The notes under the pieces were generated by a model. The model did not search any database. It worked only from the letters and a program-made list of their open reading frames with translations, and had not been told where the DNA came from. A program made the translations under genes and the position numbers. A DNA stretch of 64,000 nt from an uncultured Lachnospiraceae bacterium (GTDB lineage: Bacteria; Bacillota; Clostridia; Lachnospirales; Lachnospiraceae), in assembly GCA_910588965.1 (NCBI GenBank), contig CAJUSO010000014.1:3730-67729 (forward strand), read 5' to 3'. Shown piece by piece: positions 34,733 to 42,453 of the stretch; the first letter of the stretch is position 1; each line of letters begins with the position of its first letter.

Positions 34733-35292
34733 AACGCCTGCAAATAGAAAAGAAACTGAAGAAAGCATTGGATAAGGAACGCTATACCCATACCATAGGC
34801 GTTATGTATACGGCTGCGTCCCTGGCAATGGCGCACGGCGCTGATTTGGAACAGGCCCTATATGCCGGGCTTTTGCATGACTGCGCCAAATGCATCCCCA
34901 ACCGCGAGAAGCTAAAAATCTGCAAAAAGCATAACATCCGCATCACCCTTTCAGAGGAACAAAACCCCTTCCTGCTCCATGCAAAGCTGGGCGCTTATTT
35001 TGCAAGGAAGCGGTATGGCATCAAGGACAGGGAAGTGCTCCATGCCATCCAGGTGCATACCACTGGGGAGCCTGGGATGAACCTGCTGGACAAAATCCTC
35101 TATATCGCAGACTATATTGAGCCAAACCGGGACAAAGCCCCAGATTTGCCAGAAGTGCGGAGGCTGGCCTATGAGGATTTGGACAAGGCCATGCTGAAAA
35201 TCCTGTCCGACACGCTGGATTACCTGAATGAGCGGGGCGGGGAGTTAGATCCAATGACAATGAAGGCTTACAAGTATTTTAAGAAATTATAA
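34729..35292 (+). CDS. yqeK: HD-superfamily hydrolase YqeK (Ap4A hydrolase)
   Basis: 187 aa. The HD motif HDCAKCIP near residue 45, with HTIGVMYTAASLA upstream and IADYIEPNRD near 125, matches YqeK. These enzymes split diadenosine tetraphosphate symmetrically in Firmicutes. It is coupled to nadD through an ATGA overlap, a conserved arrangement. Three short TAAGAAA repeats follow the stop. Confidence 0.92.
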   Translation: MKRLQIEKKLKKALDKERYTHTIGVMYTAASLAMAHGADLEQALYAGLLHDCAKCIPNREKLKICKKHNIRITLSEEQNPFLLHAKLGAYFARKRYGIKDREVLHAIQVHTTGEPGMNLLDKILYIADYIEPNRDKAPDLPEVRRLAYEDLDKAMLKILSDTLDYLNERGGELDPMTMKAYKYFKKL

Positions 35293-35366
35293 GAAACTAT
35301 AAGAAACCTGTATCCTACCAGGCGCTTATTAAACCAGATTCGCGCTATTAAGAAAGGAGAATGTAA

Positions 35367-35717
35367 ATGGATCAATCCCGTGAGATGGCAAAGGCTGCCT
35401 GCCATGCATTGAGCGAAAAAAAGGCAGAAGATATCCGGGTAATAGACATTGCTGGGATTTCTACACTGGCAGATTATTTCATTATCGCAACCGCTGCAAA
35501 CTCCAACCAAATCCAGGCCCTGATAGACGCAGTGGGAGAGGAGCTGGGCAAAAGCGGCTATGAGGCAAAACAAGTCGAAGGAAACCGCAATTCCAGCTGG
35601 ATCCTGATGGATTACCGAGATATCATTGTCCATATTTTTTCTAAAGAGGACCGCCTGTTCTATGACCTGGAACGTATCTGGACAGATGGCAAGTCCGTAG
35701 AAGTAAGCGAACTGTGA
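35367..35717 (+). CDS. rsfS: ribosomal silencing factor RsfS
   Basis: 116 aa. The DUF143 pattern is clear: KKAEDIRVIDIAGISTLADYFIIATA, then GNRNSSWILMDYRDIIVHIF. RsfS binds L14 and blocks joining of the subunits in starvation. AAGGAG precedes ATG. It ends the obg-yhbY-nadD-yqeK-rsfS run. Confidence 0.95.
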   Translation: MDQSREMAKAACHALSEKKAEDIRVIDIAGISTLADYFIIATAANSNQIQALIDAVGEELGKSGYEAKQVEGNRNSSWILMDYRDIIVHIFSKEDRLFYDLERIWTDGKSVEVSEL

Positions 35718-35790
35718 CATGTGCATGCTTGTAAAACACAAAACCTTCCGTTTTACGGGCTTTGCGTGTAATTCAAATAAGATCCCTTTA

Positions 35791-35824
35791 TTACGGGCCC
35801 CAAGGATTTCCCTGCGGCCCGTAA
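35791..35824. terminator. hairpin between rsfS and lexA
   Basis: TTACGGGCC (35791-35799) / GGCCCGTAA (35816-35824), a 9-bp stem between the two convergent genes. No strong U-run on either side. Confidence 0.45.
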
Positions 35825-35827
35825 GCA

Positions 35828-36445
35828 TTACCGAAAGATACGCATCACCCCAAATACTTTCCCTAAAATCGTGCATTCCTTTACGATAATTGGATCCATC
35901 GTATCATTCTCAGGCTGCAGCCGATAACAGTTGGCCTCCTGATAAAAGGTCTTCACTGTGGCAGAATCTCCAATCAGGGCAACCACCACGTCTCCGTTAT
36001 CCGCCGTAGGCTGGCACTTGACCATAATGTGGTCTCCGTCCAGAATCCCTGCATTAACCATGCTTTCCCCCTTCACCTGAAGGATAAATGCTTCCTGGTT
36101 CGGCATGTACTCCGCCGGGATAGGAAAGTAAGATTCAATATTTTCCGCTGCAAACAGCGGCTCGCCAGCTGCCACCCGGCCTAAGATAGGCACGTTCACC
36201 ACTTCCCGCCGGAGCAGGTTAAAGGTGTCGTCCATAATCTCAATTGCCCTGGGCTTTGTAGGATCCCTCCGTATGTACCCATTCTTCTCCAGCGTCTCCA
36301 AATGGGAATGGACAGATGAAGTGGACTTCAGATGGACAGCCTCGCAAATGTCCCGCACTGCCGGCGGATAGCCCCGGTGCAGAATCTCACTTTTGATAAA
36401 CTCCAAGATTTCCTTTTGCTTATCACTTATTTTTCCATATGCCAT
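35828..36445 (-). CDS. lexA: SOS repressor LexA
   Basis: 205 aa. The winged helix-turn-helix (residues about 1-70: YPPAVRDICEAVHLKSTSSV, then LEKNGYIRRD) is followed by the peptidase domain with cleavage site A93-G94 in VAAGEPLFA, catalytic S128 in KGESMV and K165 in SATVKTF. RecA-stimulated self-cleavage relieves SOS repression. AAGGAGG lies 7 nt before ATG 36445. Candidate LexA boxes flank its promoter at 36474-36487 and 36535-36548. Confidence 0.96.
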   Translation of the reverse strand: MAYGKISDKQKEILEFIKSEILHRGYPPAVRDICEAVHLKSTSSVHSHLETLEKNGYIRRDPTKPRAIEIMDDTFNLLRREVVNVPILGRVAAGEPLFAAENIESYFPIPAEYMPNQEAFILQVKGESMVNAGILDGDHIMVKCQPTADNGDVVVALIGDSATVKTFYQEANCYRLQPENDTMDPIIVKECTILGKVFGVMRIFR

Positions 36446-36473
36446 ATTGATACCTCCTTGATAAATTGGATTG

Positions 36474-36487
36474 CGCACTTGCGTTCC
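36474..36487. promoter_or_regulatory. weak candidate LexA box near the lexA start
   Basis: CGCACTTGCGTTCC matches CGAACNNNNGTTCG at 8 of 10 defined positions. It lies downstream of the lexA -10 box. Confidence 0.35.
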
Positions 36488-36496
36488 TTCTATAAT

Positions 36497-36524
36497 ATCA
36501 TACCATATTTCTGAAGAAAATCAA
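36497..36524 (-). promoter_or_regulatory. lexA promoter
   Basis: On the minus strand TTGATT (36524-36519) and TATGAT (36502-36497) with 16 nt between. Confidence 0.5.
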
Positions 36525-36534
36525 ACATAATTTC

Positions 36535-36548
36535 CGAAAATTTGTTCG
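36535..36548. promoter_or_regulatory. candidate LexA (SOS) box
   Basis: CGAAAATTTGTTCG matches the Gram-positive consensus CGAACNNNNGTTCG with one mismatch. It lies just upstream of the lexA -35 and also upstream of the divergent MNT gene's promoter. Confidence 0.55.
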
Positions 36549-36571
36549 TGATTTATTTTCATAAGATGCCC

Positions 36572-36600
36572 TTGTTTTTTCTTGGGAATCAGGATATAAT
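36572..36600 (+). promoter_or_regulatory. promoter of the MNT gene
   Basis: TTGTTT (36572-36577), 17 nt, TATAAT (36595-36600). Confidence 0.6.
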
Positions 36601-36667
36601 AAGGAAAGCAGATAACCGCACATGGGCGGAGACAGGATTGCAGGCAAGTATATTGAAGGAGAATGAT

Positions 36668-37045
36668 ATGGATTGGAAAACATATTGTGAGAACAGGCAT
36701 ATTTCATTCCCGGTTATTGATAGCTGTGCCGGGCTGCCAATTGCAATGAAGTACGTTTATCCTTTAAAGCAGAAGATTGCCCGGGACTTATATTATATGT
36801 TCCAGCAAGATGTTATGGTGAAATCCGCCTGGCTCTTCGGAAGTTCCGTAAACCTGTCCTGCACCATAGACAGTGATACGGACATTGCAATCCGCCCAAT
36901 AGACGCAGAGCAAGAGACATGGCACAACATTTTTTGCAAAGTATCTGATTATCTGAATGGCATGTGCGATATCATTAATTTAAACCATGTAAAGCCCAAC
37001 ACCAAAATCCATGAATCCATCGCAAGAGGAGTGAGGCTTAAATGA
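36668..37045 (+). CDS. MNT-type minimal nucleotidyltransferase (antitoxin-like)
   Basis: 125 aa. The nucleotidyltransferase signature is present: LFGSSVNL then SDTDIAI, i.e. GS followed by the D-x-D metal pair, with a third acidic residue in CDIINLN. In MNT/HEPN toxin-antitoxin pairs such proteins AMPylate or otherwise neutralise the HEPN ribonuclease. AAGGAG precedes ATG 36668. Its stop overlaps (ATGA) the next frame, which is a truncated HEPN gene, so this antitoxin has probably lost its target. Confidence 0.75.
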   Translation: MDWKTYCENRHISFPVIDSCAGLPIAMKYVYPLKQKIARDLYYMFQQDVMVKSAWLFGSSVNLSCTIDSDTDIAIRPIDAEQETWHNIFCKVSDYLNGMCDIINLNHVKPNTKIHESIARGVRLK

Positions 37046-37179
37046 GTAAATTATTAAAGCGTAGTAAAGCTTTGTTAGATAATGCTTCTTATAGCTGGAA
37101 AAACAGGGTCTTGGATGACGCCTATATAGACAGTGCATGTTTTTCATTACAGCAATCACAGAAAGAATGGGGATTTATC
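37042..37179 (+). pseudogene. truncated HEPN toxin remnant, in frame with dtd
   Basis: About 40 codons (MSKLLKRSKALLDNAS, then LDDAYIDSACFSLQQS) resemble the first half of HEPN-domain proteins, which continue with a Q-x-E-K-x-L-K helix and later an R-x4-6-H active site. Here the similarity stops after LQQS and runs straight into the dtd start in the same frame. The active-site half is gone. The ATGA overlap with the MNT gene is the normal MNT/HEPN junction. Confidence 0.65.
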
Positions 37180-37641
37180 ATGAAATTTGTTATCCAGCGC
37201 GTGACAAGCGCTTCTGTTACAACAAAAGAACAGCTTCTTGGGGAAATCCAAAAAGGCTTTTTGGTCTTAATCGGCATCAGCCAAGAGGATACCCGTGAAA
37301 TTGCAGATAAATTAGTGCGCAAAATGATAGGCCTGCGTATCTTCGAAGACGGGAATGGGAAGACCAACCTGTCCCTGGGTGATGTCTGCGGTTCCTTGCT
37401 CTTGGTTTCGCAGTTTACCTTGTATGCAGACTGCAAGAAAGGGAACCGGCCATCTTTCACAAAGGCAGGCAGCCCGGATATGGCAGAGGAATTGTATGAA
37501 TATATTATTTCTGCCTGTAAAAAGCAGCTTCCGGAAGGCGGGAGGGTAGAGACAGGGTCTTTCGGCGCAGAGATGGCAATTTCCTTGGTAAACGATGGGC
37601 CCTTCACGATTGTGCTGGATTCTGCAGAACTCTGCGGATAG
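37180..37641 (+). CDS. dtd: D-aminoacyl-tRNA deacylase
   Basis: 153 aa from ATG 37180, normal for DTD. It hydrolyses D-aminoacyl-tRNAs (and glycyl-tRNA-Ala), a proofreading step. Motifs: MKFVIQRVTSASV, SLLLVSQFTLYADCKKGNRPSF (SQxT active-site strand) and NDGPFTIVLDS (the NxGPxT motif carries the Gly-cisPro equivalent, here NDGPFT). The ribosome site is poor (GGGGA, 8 nt), and an in-frame start at 37042 would add 46 HEPN-derived residues, so a fusion protein is possible. Confidence 0.93.
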   Translation: MKFVIQRVTSASVTTKEQLLGEIQKGFLVLIGISQEDTREIADKLVRKMIGLRIFEDGNGKTNLSLGDVCGSLLLVSQFTLYADCKKGNRPSFTKAGSPDMAEELYEYIISACKKQLPEGGRVETGSFGAEMAISLVNDGPFTIVLDSAELCG

Positions 37642-37671
37642 CCTAAGCCCTTGAAGGGGTACGGCTTATAT

Positions 37672-37701
37672 CAGTTCGCGAAATGCAGATTTTGCGAACT
37701 G
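37672..37701. repeat. 30-bp inverted repeat upstream of the XerS-like gene
   Basis: CAGTTCGC-G-AAAT (37672-37684), centre GCAG, ATTT-T-GCGAACTG (37689-37701): 13-bp arms with one mismatch. It lies 79 bp before the recombinase start. It could be a terminator hairpin for dtd without U-run, or a recombination site of the dif-SL kind. Confidence 0.7.
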
Positions 37702-37720
37702 AAGCACCTATGAAACACCC

Positions 37721-37753
37721 AGCATCCTGTGCAGGCTGCATGGGATGCTTTTC
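37721..37753 (+). terminator. terminator-like hairpin after dtd
   Basis: AGCATCC (37721-37727) / GGATGCT (37743-37749) followed by TTTT. Confidence 0.55.
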
Positions 37754-37779
37754 CGGACAGGACAGAAAGGAATGTGCTA

Positions 37780-38850
37780 ATGGACTATGTGGAACAGATT
37801 AATTTAGAGAACAAACGGAAGCTGCAGGCCTTGCTTAAGGAGCTGCCTAAATTCTGTGCTATTTTTTTCCGCTATCTGGATACCAAGAATACTTCTTCCA
37901 GGACACGGCTGTCATACGGATACGACTTACGGCTTTTTTTTGGTTTTATCCAGCAAAGCAACCCGCTTTATGCCAATATGGCCATGCAGGACATCCCCAT
38001 TTCTGTATTGGATGAAATGACGCCTATGGATATCGAGGAATACCTGGCTTACCTTTCCTATTACGAGAAAAGGGACGGGCGGGCGCTTACCAATGGGGAA
38101 AAAGGGAAATCCCGGAAGCTTTCCTCTATCCGGACAATGTACAATTATTATTTTAAGAAGGAATTGATTAAGACGAACGCCCCTTCCATGATTGAGGCTC
38201 CCAAGAAACACAAAGAAAATATCATCCATTTAGACAAAGACGAAGTGGCGGAACTGATATCTGCCGCAGAAAACGGCAGTTCCCTGACGGAACGGCAGCT
38301 TGCCTCCCACCAGAAAACCAGATACCGGGATACTGCCATCCTGATGCTCCTGCTGGGCACCGGCATCCGGGTATCTGAATGCGTAGGCCTGGATTTATTG
38401 GACGTTAGCTTTAAGAACAACGGGCTGCGCGTCGTCCGCAAAGGCGGGAATGAATCCACGGTCTACTTTGGGGAAGAAGTGGCTGGCGCACTCTTCGACT
38501 ATCTGGAATTGGAACGCCCCCTATTGGCCAAGAAAGTCCTTCCTGAGCATGAAAACGCGCTGTTCCTTTCCCTAAAGCACAGCCGCCTCACCACCCGGTC
38601 GGTAGAGAAATTAGTAAAAAAATATACAGGCGCCGCAAATATCAGCAAAAAAATTACGCCCCATAAGCTGCGGAGCACTTATGGCACGAACCTTTACAAG
38701 GAAACAGGGGATATCTACCTGGTGGCAGACGCTTTAGGCCACAAAAGCGTAGAGACCACCCGGCAGCATTATACGGCAATGGATGATGACCGGCGGAAAT
38801 TGGCCGGTAAATATTCCGGAAGCATCTTCCATGGCGCACCCCCTACATAA
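37780..38850 (+). CDS. tyrosine recombinase, XerS-like
   Basis: 356 aa. The catalytic set is complete: R in TGIRVSE, K in VRKGGN, H-x-x-R in PHKLRSTYG, H in ALGHKSV, and nucleophile Y in RQHYTAM. The length and N-terminal pattern (FRYLDTKNTSS, then DIPISVLDEMTPMDIEEYLAYL) resemble XerS, the single chromosome-dimer recombinase of streptococci and lactococci (also 356 aa), more than the usual ~300-aa XerC/XerD. AAAGGA precedes ATG. A XerC-like housekeeping role in dimer resolution is inferred. Confidence 0.82.
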   Translation: MDYVEQINLENKRKLQALLKELPKFCAIFFRYLDTKNTSSRTRLSYGYDLRLFFGFIQQSNPLYANMAMQDIPISVLDEMTPMDIEEYLAYLSYYEKRDGRALTNGEKGKSRKLSSIRTMYNYYFKKELIKTNAPSMIEAPKKHKENIIHLDKDEVAELISAAENGSSLTERQLASHQKTRYRDTAILMLLLGTGIRVSECVGLDLLDVSFKNNGLRVVRKGGNESTVYFGEEVAGALFDYLELERPLLAKKVLPEHENALFLSLKHSRLTTRSVEKLVKKYTGAANISKKITPHKLRSTYGTNLYKETGDIYLVADALGHKSVETTRQHYTAMDDDRRKLAGKYSGSIFHGAPPT

Positions 38851-38968
38851 AGGCGCGGGGCGCCAGGCAGCTTGGCAGATACCCTGCCTGGGATTCCCCG
38901 CATTTCTATCTGCCTTGCCAGCCGGGCATCCATCCTGCGCCATTCCACCAGGCGCCCTGCACGCTATT

Positions 38969-39601
38969 TTACTTGATTTTTTCTGTCATAATATCCATAT
39001 AATCCAAAATCATCTTACAGCAGCCATCGAACCCCAATTGGCTGCTATCCAGCGTAAGGTGGTAGCTCCTGGAATCCCCCCACTTCTTGTTGGAATAATA
39101 GTTATAGTAATTCGCCCTTTTCTTATCCGTCTTCTGGATCATGTCTGCCGCCTTATCCTTCTCCAAGCCAAAGGTCTCCATAATATGCTGGATGCGGAAC
39201 GCCATATCTGCATGGATAAATACATGGATGCAATTCGGATGCTCTGCCAGGGCATAATCCGCGCATCTTCCCACTATGATGCAGGACTCCTTCTTGGCAA
39301 GGTTTTTTATTGTCTCAAACTGTGCCAGGAACACTTTGTGGTTCAAGGGCATATCCATAAAAGGCGTGGATGTATAGCCGCTGACGGAATAAGTATCCAT
39401 CACCAGGGAATATAGGAAGCTATTGGTAGGCTTCTCGTCATGGCTTTCAAAAATCTCCTGGCAAAGACCGCTCTCCTTCGACGCCATGGCCAATAATTCC
39501 TTGTCGTAACACTTTACCCCAAGCTTTTCTGAAAGCATACGTCCCACATCCAAGCCGCCGCTGCCAAATTCCCTCCCGATTGTAATTACAAATTTCTCCA
39601 T
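38969..39601 (-). CDS. cytidylate kinase-like family protein
   Basis: 210 aa. The N-terminus ITIGREFGSGGLDVG is a P-loop variant typical of the cytidylate-kinase-like group (PF13189). Later, CIIVGRCADYAL and the Arg/Lys-rich segment KTDKKRANYYNYYSNKKWGD near 165 resemble lid residues. The true substrate of the family is unproven. AAAGGTGG lies 8 nt before ATG 39601. It converges on the recombinase gene. Confidence 0.82.
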   Translation of the reverse strand: MEKFVITIGREFGSGGLDVGRMLSEKLGVKCYDKELLAMASKESGLCQEIFESHDEKPTNSFLYSLVMDTYSVSGYTSTPFMDMPLNHKVFLAQFETIKNLAKKESCIIVGRCADYALAEHPNCIHVFIHADMAFRIQHIMETFGLEKDKAADMIQKTDKKRANYYNYYSNKKWGDSRSYHLTLDSSQLGFDGCCKMILDYMDIMTEKIK

Positions 39602-39696
39602 AATCCATACCACCTTTCTTTCAAACACAAACTAAATGCCATTTACGCGGAATGTACATGTGGGTAATCGCCGCAAATTGATTTCTGTCTATTCCT

Positions 39697-39725
39697 ATTA
39701 TAGTACAAAATATGCAGAATGTATA
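39697..39725 (-). promoter_or_regulatory. promoter of the cytidylate kinase-like gene
   Basis: Minus-strand TATACA (39725-39720) and TATAAT (39702-39697), 17-nt spacer. Confidence 0.5.
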
Positions 39726-39750
39726 GGCAATATATGCAGAATCCACAAAT

Positions 39751-40671
39751 TTATAGGGGCTTTCCTAAAAGTTCTGAAAAATAGGCAGGCAAAGGGGCTG
39801 TTACCTCCAGGTATTCCCCCGTGGCCGGGTGGCAAAACCCAATCACTGCCGCATGGAGGGCCTGCCCCTGCAGCTTCCATGGGTTCTTCCCGTTCCCATA
39901 GACGCTGTCACCCAAAAGGGGATGCCCGATACTGGCCATATGGACACGGATCTGATGGGTCCTGCCTGTTTCCAGCTCAAATTCCATATAGGTATGGGCA
40001 GAAAAACGCTGCAGTACGCGGTAATGGGTCACCGCACGTTTCCCATTACGCGGGTTCACTGCCATTTTTTTCCGGTCTATTGGATGGCGCCCGATTGTGC
40101 CCTCCACCGTCCCGGAATCCTTTGCCACAATCCCTTTCACAATGCCTAGATAACGCCTGGTAACGGAATGTTCTTTCATCTGTGCGGCGATATGCAGATG
40201 AGCTCTGTCATTCTTGCATACGATTAATGACCCAGTGGTATCCATATCAATCCTGTGCACAATCCCAGGCCTTAGGACGCCGTTAATGCCAGAAAGGCCC
40301 TCTTTGCAGTGGTACATCACCGCATTGACCAGGGTGCCAGAAGCGTGCCCTGCTGATGGATGCACCACCATGCCTTTCGGCTTATCCACCACCAAGAGGT
40401 CACTGTCTTCATAAAGTATATCCAACGGGATATCCTCTGGCAGGATTTCTATTTCCTGGGGCTTTGGGATCTGCACACAGACCAGTTCCCCGGCACATAC
40501 CCTATAATTTGCTTTCTGCGCCTGCCCGTCCACCTGCACCCCACCGTCTTTAATCTGCTTTTGAAAAAAAGAGCGGGACCGCCCATCCCCATATTGCATG
40601 GAAAGGACTTTGTCCAACCGCTCTCCTGCCTGCCCAGGCGATACCAAAAAACTATGTTCCTCCTGCAGCAT
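39751..40671 (-). CDS. rluD: RluD-family 23S rRNA pseudouridine synthase
   Basis: 306 aa. An S4 RNA-binding domain (residues about 14-75: ERLDKVLSMQYGDGRSRSF) precedes the pseudouridine synthase domain with the catalytic Asp in HRIDMDTTG and the GRTHQIRVHMASIGHPLLGD motif. It makes pseudouridines in helix 69 of 23S rRNA or a similar site. AAGGAGG lies 9 nt before the ATG. It directly follows lspA (22-nt gap), the common Firmicute pairing. Confidence 0.93.
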   Translation of the reverse strand: MLQEEHSFLVSPGQAGERLDKVLSMQYGDGRSRSFFQKQIKDGGVQVDGQAQKANYRVCAGELVCVQIPKPQEIEILPEDIPLDILYEDSDLLVVDKPKGMVVHPSAGHASGTLVNAVMYHCKEGLSGINGVLRPGIVHRIDMDTTGSLIVCKNDRAHLHIAAQMKEHSVTRRYLGIVKGIVAKDSGTVEGTIGRHPIDRKKMAVNPRNGKRAVTHYRVLQRFSAHTYMEFELETGRTHQIRVHMASIGHPLLGDSVYGNGKNPWKLQGQALHAAVIGFCHPATGEYLEVTAPLPAYFSELLGKPL

Positions 40672-40693
40672 GAATCCTGCCCTCCTTATACAG

Positions 40694-41236
40694 CTACTTA
40701 TCTCCCATTGATGGCGGGGTTTTATCCGCCCTTCGGAAGGGCCAGAGCATTTCCAGTTCCTCTTCCTGGTGGTAAAACAGGATAAGCACTGCTAAAATCC
40801 CCATGCCCACGGTCACATAAATATCCGCCACATTGAACACCGGGAAATTAATCAGTTCAAAATAGAAAAAATCCACCACATAATCCAAGGTCAGGCGGTC
40901 TATCAGGTTTCCAACGGCTCCTGCCGTCAATAAAAGCAAATCCAGGCGCATCCAGCGGTATCTCTTCCCCATAGGGGCACGTAAGTAAACCGCCAGCATT
41001 GCCGCCAGCATAAACAGCGTGATTGCCACAAACCACAGCTTCTTGCCCTGGAGCATCCCGAACGCAGCGCCCTGGTTCTCCAGATATTGGAGCTGGAACA
41101 CATCCTTGATTAAAATAATGGATTTTCCGCCTTTTAGGTAAGCTGCCGCCAGATATTTTGTATATTGGTCCACGCCTAGCAAAACCAGCGTGCCAGCCAG
41201 ATACAAGATACAGCTATTCCTTTTCTTTCTGTCCAT
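40694..41236 (-). CDS. lspA: lipoprotein signal peptidase
   Basis: 180 aa, four hydrophobic segments. The catalytic aspartates lie in GNLIDRL and NVADIYV, with DYVVDFFYF between them, as in all signal peptidase II. It removes the signal peptide of prolipoproteins in the membrane. The dac product in this window has a lipobox and would be a substrate. Followed by rluD. Confidence 0.95.
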   Translation of the reverse strand: MDRKKRNSCILYLAGTLVLLGVDQYTKYLAAAYLKGGKSIILIKDVFQLQYLENQGAAFGMLQGKKLWFVAITLFMLAAMLAVYLRAPMGKRYRWMRLDLLLLTAGAVGNLIDRLTLDYVVDFFYFELINFPVFNVADIYVTVGMGILAVLILFYHQEEELEMLWPFRRADKTPPSMGDK

Positions 41237-41308
41237 AACATAAATTCCTTTTCTATTATGTATCAGCCTGCGCCAAACTCCCGCCCTGGGAGGATGAAGG
41301 GGAAGCCG

Positions 41309-42403
41309 CTATCCGTATAAATACCGGATCCCCTCCAAAATCCTCCCATCCGTAAGGTTTTTTGTAAGGTAAGCCTCCCCAAGGCTTTTTAACAGCACAA
41401 ACTTTATTTTCCCGGACTCCATCTTCTTGTCTAATTTTGTAGCTGCAAGCACTTCTTCCGGGCTATGGGAAAAACCGTCCAGCCTCACGGGCAGGCCATA
41501 GCTTTCCAGCACTTTTTCTACTTTTGCTACCTGCCCAAGCGTAAGGTTCCCTTCCAGGTAAGATATATAGGATGCCGCAGCCATGCCCAGGGATACGCAT
41601 TCCCCATGGCATAGCCCAAAATCTGACAGCTTTTCAATGGCATGCCCAATCGTATGGCCAAAATTAAGGAGCGCCCTCTCCCCCTTCTCCTTGGGATCTT
41701 GCTCCACCACTTCCCGCTTCACCTGGCAGCTTAGCCCTATCACTTCTTCCAGGATACTGTAATCCTGGGACATCATCCTATGGCTCTGTTCCTCCAAGAT
41801 AGCCAAAAGATGGGGATCCTTAATGAAGCCATGCTTGGCCAGCTCTGCCATGCCTGAGGAAAACTGCCGCCTTGGCAGGGTCTGCAGGGCAGAAAGATTC
41901 ATATAGACCAGCCGCGGCATATGGAACGCCCCAACCATATTTTTGTACTGCATAAAATCGACCCCTGTCTTCCCCCCGATGCTGCTGTCAGTCTGTGCCA
42001 GCAGAGATGTGGGCACTTGCACAAAATCAATCCCACGCAGGTAGGTCGCAGCTGCAAACCCAGCCAAATCCCCCACTACCCCGCCGCCCAAGGCTACCAG
42101 CACGTCCTTGCGGTCAAAGGAATGGCGGATGAGGCATTCATATACCTTCCCCACGGTATCCGTATTCTTACTGCCCTCCCCGGCCTCAAAGACAAAGGAG
42201 ATGCAAGTGGAAAACACGGGCGCAAGGAGCTTTTCTATCTCCCCTAAATACAATGGGGCAACATTGCTTTCCGTAATAATGCAAGCCCTGTTCGCCCCAT
42301 ACCCCAACTCCTGCAGAAATTGCGGGAGCTTAGAAAAATCCTCCTGCAGTTCAATATGGTAACAAGGCTTCCCCTCATAAGAAACCGTAACTGTCCGTCC
42401 CAT
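41309..42403 (-). CDS. aroB: 3-dehydroquinate synthase
   Basis: 364 aa. It converts DAHP to 3-dehydroquinate in the shikimate pathway using NAD and a metal. Diagnostic: GGGVVGDLAGFAAATYLRGI near residue 105, QTDSSIGGKTGVD near 135, and the metal histidines in NFGHTIGHAIE and CHGE. AAAGGAGG precedes the ATG. It sits between ylmH and lspA, an unusual place, with no other aro gene nearby. Confidence 0.95.
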   Translation of the reverse strand: MGRTVTVSYEGKPCYHIELQEDFSKLPQFLQELGYGANRACIITESNVAPLYLGEIEKLLAPVFSTCISFVFEAGEGSKNTDTVGKVYECLIRHSFDRKDVLVALGGGVVGDLAGFAAATYLRGIDFVQVPTSLLAQTDSSIGGKTGVDFMQYKNMVGAFHMPRLVYMNLSALQTLPRRQFSSGMAELAKHGFIKDPHLLAILEEQSHRMMSQDYSILEEVIGLSCQVKREVVEQDPKEKGERALLNFGHTIGHAIEKLSDFGLCHGECVSLGMAAASYISYLEGNLTLGQVAKVEKVLESYGLPVRLDGFSHSPEEVLAATKLDKKMESGKIKFVLLKSLGEAYLTKNLTDGRILEGIRYLYG

Positions 42404-42453
42404 GCCGTCCTCCTTTCTTATCCCTCTTGCTCTTTGATATGCTGTACCTGCCG

